Below, piece after piece: positions 55,733 through 59,684 of a stretch of 59,684 nt of DNA. Position numbers and translations under genes: made by a program. The number at the start of each line of letters is the position of its first letter. Positions within the stretch are counted from its first letter, which is position 1. Under the pieces are notes generated by a model that had not been told where the DNA came from, ran no database searches, and saw only the letters and a program-made list of their open reading frames with translations. The stretch is from Aeromonas lacus. Its GTDB lineage: Bacteria > Pseudomonadota > Gammaproteobacteria > Enterobacterales > Aeromonadaceae. The stretch spans positions 1-59,684 of the forward strand of contig NZ_JRGM01000020.1 of assembly GCF_000764665.1 (NCBI RefSeq). The letters are read 5' to 3'.

Positions 55733-57697
55733 TTAGCTCTTGGCGTGGTCAGCCTTGCTGCGGGGTTCAACTCCCGCAGTCGTGGCGGTAGCTGGGGTGC
55801 TCTGATCGGCCAGCTGGGGGGCAAGCAGGCTGGCTGGCGCGAGCTGGCCATAGGCGCGCGACTTGCCATCAAACAGCAGGCTCTGCTGATACCAGGTGGT
55901 GGCCCAGCTGAAGTCCCGCTCGCGGGCCGCCGCGTCGTCGCAGGGCTGCGGCCGGTGCAGTTGCAGATCCCTCTTCCAGTTAAAGCAGGTGAGCTTGTCC
56001 GGCTCGCGCATCGGGTACTCGACGATCTGCTCGCCGTAGACCCGCCCTATGGTGCCGCTGGCGGCATAGATCCCCCCGCGCGGCGCTTTGCTTAGCAGCG
56101 AGTGGCCGGTAAACCAGGGCGCCTTGCCCCCCAACAGGTCGAGAATGGTGGGGGCGATATCCTGCTGGGCGCCGATACCCGGCTGATGGCGCGGGGCGAT
56201 GGAGCCATCGGTGGCAAACATCAGGAAGGGGATCCAGTACCGCCCCATATGGCCGCTGCGCTCGCCAGCGGTGTGGTCGGCGGTGATGACGAACAGGGTC
56301 GGGCCAAGGTCGGCCTGCTTGTACTCCTCGATAAAGCGGCCGAGCGCCTTGTCGGCATAGTGCAGCACGCTCATCTGCCGCTCGTCGCTGCTCCGGTCGC
56401 CAAACAGCCAGGGCTCGCCCGGCGGCAGCTGGTCATCGTGAGTGGTGGTGTTGTTCACCATGTAGAAGAAGGGACGCGACTCCGCGCGTGCCTTGCTCAG
56501 GATAAAGCGGTAGAGATCCGGGTCCTGATAGCCCCAGCTGTTCTGCTCCACCTCGGCGGGGGGCATCTCCAGCTTGCCGTAAGAGGCCTGCGTCCCCAGC
56601 AGCTGGGCCAACTGTCCGGTCTCCCCCTTGTGCATCCCCTGAAAGACCGCCGTGCTCCAGCCGGCGTCGCTCAACAGTTTGGGCAGGCACTCGTAGTGCT
56701 GATCCTGCAGCGGCGTATTGGGGATGCCCGCCTCCAGCGGATTTTGATAGGAGCAGAGGGCGGTAAAGAACCCCTCCACCGTGCGGCGGCCGCCGGCGAT
56801 CAGACCATCGGTGCGCAGCCCCTCGCGGTGCAGCGCATCCAGATGAGGGGTGGTGAGCGGCGCAGCCGGGTTGTAGCTCTGCATCAGCTCGGCAGGCCAG
56901 CTCTCCAGCAGCATCAGAATAACGTTCATCTTGCGCTGCGGCGGCTGGTAGGGGGCGTGGCCATCGAGCTGTGCCAGCGTCGCCAGCTGCTGCGCCGCGG
57001 GTGGCGGCAGCTGCTGATAGAGCGGCGTGTTGCCGCCGGTCTCGTCGGCGGAGCTGCTGCTGACCAGCATGGCGTAGACGGGGTTGAGGGCGAGCAGCGC
57101 CTGCTGGGGGTTGCCGATGGCGTAGGCGCGATCCGGCTTCATCGGCAGATCGGTCAGGGAGCCGCGCACGCAGAGCACCGCGATGGCAAAGGTGAGCAGC
57201 AGTGGCAGTTCGGTCTTCGCCAGCGTCATGCGCGCCGGCAGGCGCAGCTGGCGGCGGCACAGCAGGGCGCTGGCCAGCGCACCGGCCAGGGTTGCGACCA
57301 TCAGCAATGGGTACTGCTTGAGGGCGGTGGTGAGCAGACTGTCCGCCTCGCGGGTCACCTCGCCCAGCTCATAGCCGATATGGCGTCCCGAATTGGCGAA
57401 ATACATCAGGTCGGCCACCTGCAACCCCGCCAGCACCATGGCCGGAACCCACCACCAGAGCCAGGATAGGCGACGCAGCCCGAGCCGCACCGCCAGCCAG
57501 CAGAGCAGGGCAACGGGCGCCCACAGCAGGGCTGCCGCCGCCAGATCGAAGCGAAAGCCCCACAGCAGCGCTTCGAGTTGTTGAGTGGTGGTCAGCACCG
57601 CAAAGCTGGCGGGCGACCAGAACAGCAGCAGGGATTTGAGCAGCAGTGCCAGGAGCGCAAGCAGCGCCAGACCCGACAGCAGAAAGCGAGCGAACAT
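55733..57697 (-). CDS. LTA-synthase-like membrane sulfatase/phosphoglycerol transferase
   Basis: 654 residues. Five N-terminal transmembrane helices (about 1-185) precede a periplasmic sulfatase-type domain. Metal and nucleophile regions are visible: NVILMLLESWPAE, the Thr of AGGRRTVEGFFTALCSY, and ITADHTAGERSGHMGRYWIPF. Members in Gram-negatives make phosphoglycerol- or phosphoethanolamine-type modifications of envelope glycans or lipids; the acceptor here is unknown. The ATG at 57697 is preferred over a TTG two codons upstream; CGGA precedes it. Odd feature: the C terminus carries a low-complexity Ala/Thr-rich tail. Confidence 0.88.
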   Translation of the reverse strand: MFARFLLSGLALLALLALLLKSLLLFWSPASFAVLTTTQQLEALLWGFRFDLAAAALLWAPVALLCWLAVRLGLRRLSWLWWWVPAMVLAGLQVADLMYFANSGRHIGYELGEVTREADSLLTTALKQYPLLMVATLAGALASALLCRRQLRLPARMTLAKTELPLLLTFAIAVLCVRGSLTDLPMKPDRAYAIGNPQQALLALNPVYAMLVSSSSADETGGNTPLYQQLPPPAAQQLATLAQLDGHAPYQPPQRKMNVILMLLESWPAELMQSYNPAAPLTTPHLDALHREGLRTDGLIAGGRRTVEGFFTALCSYQNPLEAGIPNTPLQDQHYECLPKLLSDAGWSTAVFQGMHKGETGQLAQLLGTQASYGKLEMPPAEVEQNSWGYQDPDLYRFILSKARAESRPFFYMVNNTTTHDDQLPPGEPWLFGDRSSDERQMSVLHYADKALGRFIEEYKQADLGPTLFVITADHTAGERSGHMGRYWIPFLMFATDGSIAPRHQPGIGAQQDIAPTILDLLGGKAPWFTGHSLLSKAPRGGIYAASGTIGRVYGEQIVEYPMREPDKLTCFNWKRDLQLHRPQPCDDAAARERDFSWATTWYQQSLLFDGKSRAYGQLAPASLLAPQLADQSTPATATTAGVEPRSKADHAKS

Positions 57698-57871
57698 AGC
57701 CAATCCGGAGTATCAGGAAGTCATCGAGCGGCTATTGATAACGGATGTAGTTGTCGGCTTACAAGCATTACTGTCACGCAATGGTAACCAGATGTGACAA
57801 GTGTGAAGAGGTTCGCCTTTGCCGGGGAGATACGAGAGCCAAGTGCGCTCGCATCCCCTCCCGGTGGCGAC

Positions 57872-58701
57872 CTAGCGGGCGGCGGATTGGCTGGTCAGCC
57901 ACTCCTGCAAGGTATTGGCAAAGGCGGCGGATTGCTCGATGGGGTAGAGGTGGTTGGCCCCGTCGATCCGCTTGAGCTGGCAGTGCGGCAGCTGCGCGGC
58001 AAGGGCCTTGCCGACCAGCGCGAACAGCGGGCGGGTCGCCGCTCCCAACACCACGCAGGCGGGCAGGGTCAGGGTGGCAAGACGTGCGGGCGACCAGTCA
58101 GGGCGTTCGCTCTGGCTCAACTGCTTGGGCAGGCTGGCGGCCTCGGCCAGCTGCGCCTGCTGCCACTTGACGGGCTGGCTGGCAAAATAGCCGCCGCGGC
58201 CACCCGAGCCATCGATCAAACTGGCGACCGCCTGTGGCAACTTGCCCTCCTGCACCTGTGCAAACAGCGGGCCGAACATGGCGCCTGCATCGGCCATAAA
58301 GGTGGCAAGACCCTGCTCATCGAGGGCGCCGGGGCAACCCGGCTCCACCAGACAGAGTGAGCGAAACCGCTCGGGCGCCATCAGGGCGGCAGTCAGGGCG
58401 ACATCCGCCCCGTATGACCAGCCCGCCAGATGCACTGGCCCGCAAGGCAACTGTTCCAGCAGGGCAAGCAGATCGCCGGCATGGGTCTCAAGACCAAACG
58501 GCCCCTCTCTGCCCGCCTCGCCAAAGTGGCGCAGGTGGGGGCATAGACGCTGTAGTGCTGCGAGAGCAGCTCGATATGTTCGAGCCAGAGGGTGTGGTTG
58601 GCCAGCGCGCCATGGATCAGCAACAGCGGCTCGCCGCTGCCCGCCTGCAGGCAGGGCTGCGCGCTGCCATTGACGATAAAAGTGTGAGTCTGTGACTGCA
58701 T
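57872..58701 (-). pseudogene. Alpha/beta hydrolase (BioH-like) broken by one frameshift
   Basis: Two overlapping frames make one alpha/beta hydrolase. The first, from the ATG at 58701 (GGGGAGG upstream), reads MQSQTHTFIVNG ... PLLLIHGALANHTLW ... HYSVYAPT and then runs out of frame. Shifting at about 58533 continues as RHFGEAGREGPFGLETHAGD ... and on to LAGWSYGADVALTAAL with the Ser nucleophile and GANHLYP with the catalytic His, to the stop at 57872. One missing base (ACCTGCGCC where ACCCTGCGCC is expected) explains it. Either a recent mutation or a sequencing error; all catalytic parts are otherwise intact. Substrate unknown. Confidence 0.85.
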
Positions 58702-59055
58702 ATCAACGCCTCCCCGGCGTGTCATAAGAGCGGAAGAGTATATGACAAGCGCCCTGCGGCCGGTAAGTGGGCTCTTTCCGGCTGGCGCTAACCACTATAA
58801 GCGAAAATTGGGTCATTATCGGAAAACCCATAAATCCAGCTTATAGTGGTATCGGCGAGCCTTGGGTTGCATCAGGGTGACTGATACAAGCCCAACAAGG
58901 GTATCTTCCGATCCTTGTTTAGTTTGTGGTGGGTTTATACGCGATTGTCCGAATACGCTGCGCTATTCGAACCTACGGGCTTAATCAGTGAATGACAGAA
59001 CCGCCTCCGTGTCAGTAAATTCTGCTATCGAGATGGTGGTTGCGAGCAATTTGCG
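58702..59055. other. Gene-free stretch with a palindromic element
   Basis: 354 bases. It contains the 60-base palindromic element (58791-58850), an imperfect inverted repeat directly after it (58862-58895, TTGGGTTGCATCA with a near-complement), and then a transition to AT-richer DNA before the SMI1-like gene. No open frame with a ribosome site is visible. It marks the border between core and accessory DNA. Confidence 0.55.
58791..58850. repeat. Dispersed palindromic element, intact copy
   Basis: 60 bases bounded by perfect 12-base inverted repeats ACCACTATAAGC and GCTTATAGTGGT, with an inner TTGGGT ... ACCCATAA pairing. The related copy at 21781-21833 aligns without gaps. It looks like a small REP/MITE-type intergenic element. 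Confidence 0.8.
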
Positions 59056-59508
59056 TCACTCAAGATTTATACAAACTTGATTGTGCCATGCAGACATGTT
59101 CGGCCATTTTTCATTAGAGCTTCCATTATGAGACCAATAGATGACTTCTCCTGTTTTTGATATGCAGAAATAGTCACCATTATCTTCAATGAAAGGCAAT
59201 AAATCCCTCGGTACACCTATGATTTCCCAAGCTATTCTAGCCATTTCAAAAATATCAAGGCGGCCTGCACCGGGCAGAATAACTGCTGCTTCAAAAATTG
59301 CGTTTGCGACATCACTACCAGATTTTAAAAAGCATCGATAGTCATTGTGAAATGTGATGCCTAGTTTTCTCTCTGCAATAGCTATTTCATTATCTGTCGG
59401 GATTCTAAATGGGTCGTTTTGCATAAAACTATTCCAAAGCATTAATTGTTGGGGTGACTGTTGTATAGTATAAGGTTTGGAAAGATAGGTTGGATTAAAT
59501 GATTGCAT
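59056..59508 (-). CDS. SMI1/KNR4-type protein, possible immunity protein
   Basis: 150 residues, AT-rich DNA. The SMI1/KNR4 pattern is recognisable: PTDNEIAIAERKLGITFHNDYRCFLKSGSD at the start of the domain, then the hydrophobic VILPGAGRLDIFEMARIAWE and FIEDNGDYFCISKTGEVIYWSHNG. In bacteria these domains commonly serve as immunity proteins against contact-dependent or type VI toxins. No toxin gene is visible in the window. Its ATG lies inside the end of the upstream partial gene (14-base overlap), so the two are cotranscribed. The family is fairly sure; the immunity role is inferred. Confidence 0.75.
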   Translation of the reverse strand: MQSFNPTYLSKPYTIQQSPQQLMLWNSFMQNDPFRIPTDNEIAIAERKLGITFHNDYRCFLKSGSDVANAIFEAAVILPGAGRLDIFEMARIAWEIIGVPRDLLPFIEDNGDYFCISKTGEVIYWSHNGSSNEKWPNMSAWHNQVCINLE

Positions 59509-59684
59509 CTTCTAAGAATGCTGCAAGTTTATAAGCTCTTTCCAGATGAAATTCAAGTTGTGGATCATCTATTTGGTGGTCATCAATCATTCTGAAGTCC
59601 ATAAATAGCTTGTGTTTTATTCTATGGTAATGGGGATTGTTTTTGTTTTTTATTATATTTAAGGCTCCGCGCACTTCGTTATAT
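59495..59684 (-). CDS. Partial hypothetical protein, C-terminal end only
   Basis: An open frame enters from the right edge and ends at TAA (59497-59495), giving the last 62 residues. The peptide contains VRGALNIIKNKNN, HYHRIKHKLFMDFRMID and LERAYKLAAFLEDAII at the end. It overlaps the start of the SMI1-like gene by 14 bases, which implies translational coupling. It is AT-rich. It could be a toxin, another immunity protein or an unrelated gene; too little is present to tell. Confidence 0.55.
   Translation of the reverse strand, partial: YNEVRGALNIIKNKNNPHYHRIKHKLFMDFRMIDDHQIDDPQLEFHLERAYKLAAFLEDAII

Noticed and set aside
58921-58990. Possible remnant of an Rhs or integrase gene at the island border
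   Set aside because: No frame of useful length or recognisable motif; only composition changes here.

Overview
The window looks like an Aeromonas chromosome segment (Gammaproteobacteria, Aeromonadales). I infer this from the GC-rich coding sequence, from protein sequences closest in feel to Aeromonas and Vibrio, and from gene order: hpt next to a HapR/LuxR-type regulator (litR), dksA-gluQRS-pcnB-folK-panB-panC, and barA divergent from rlmD-relA-mazG-pyrG-eno. I cannot name a species. Nearly everything is core chromosome. Only the two edges (about 1-260 and 59056-59684) are AT-rich and accessory-like. I found no rRNA, tRNA, CRISPR array, transposase or phage gene.

Layout. 1-596: the start of an unknown AT-rich gene, then a gene-poor stretch. 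597-3368: an Aer-type PAS chemoreceptor and a conserved TIGR03899-type protein. 3473-7439: a six-gene minus-strand operon (ytfJ, a small exported protein, and zrgA-B-C-D-like genes) behind a convincing Zur box, so a probable zinc-starvation uptake locus. 7649-13686: two unknown exported proteins, pyrophosphatase, an HD-GYP response regulator, a LysR regulator divergent from a paired SMR exporter, and a glyoxalase-fold protein. 13746-18585: PBP1b and HrpB helicase. 18764-26238: thpR-sfsA, dksA-gluQRS, pcnB-folK-panB, panC and a small monooxygenase. pcnB appears to start at AUU and is preceded by an 88-bp tandem repeat. 26388-27758: cystine symporter.

27825-31054 is the most interesting metabolic cluster. 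Five tightly packed genes encode a YjiM-like double-cubane iron-sulfur protein, its YjiL activator ATPase, a DUF3343 protein, a MauE/DoxX-type membrane protein and a lipoprotein rhodanese. 31281-37366: yadGH exporter, hpt, litR, ubiX-mpl and an LpxT-like lipid A phosphotransferase. 37430-43509: galE, then hcp and hcr (nitrosative stress; perfect FNR box), dps (OxyR-like dyad), amiD and yehS. 43606-54287: barA, rlmD, relA, mazG, pyrG and eno. A decayed 105-bp-spaced copy of the mazG start lies between relA and mazG. 54456-58701: an exported DUF3298-like protein, an LTA-synthase-like sulfatase and a frameshifted alpha/beta hydrolase. 59056-59684: a SMI1/KNR4-type immunity-like gene overlapping a truncated upstream gene.

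Functional themes are zinc acquisition, anaerobic/redox control (FNR boxes at the chemoreceptor and hcp), stringent response (dksA, relA) and envelope biogenesis (mrcB, mpl, amiD, lpxT, LTA-synthase-like). Everything was read by eye; family names rest on recognisable motifs and remembered homologues, not on searches.
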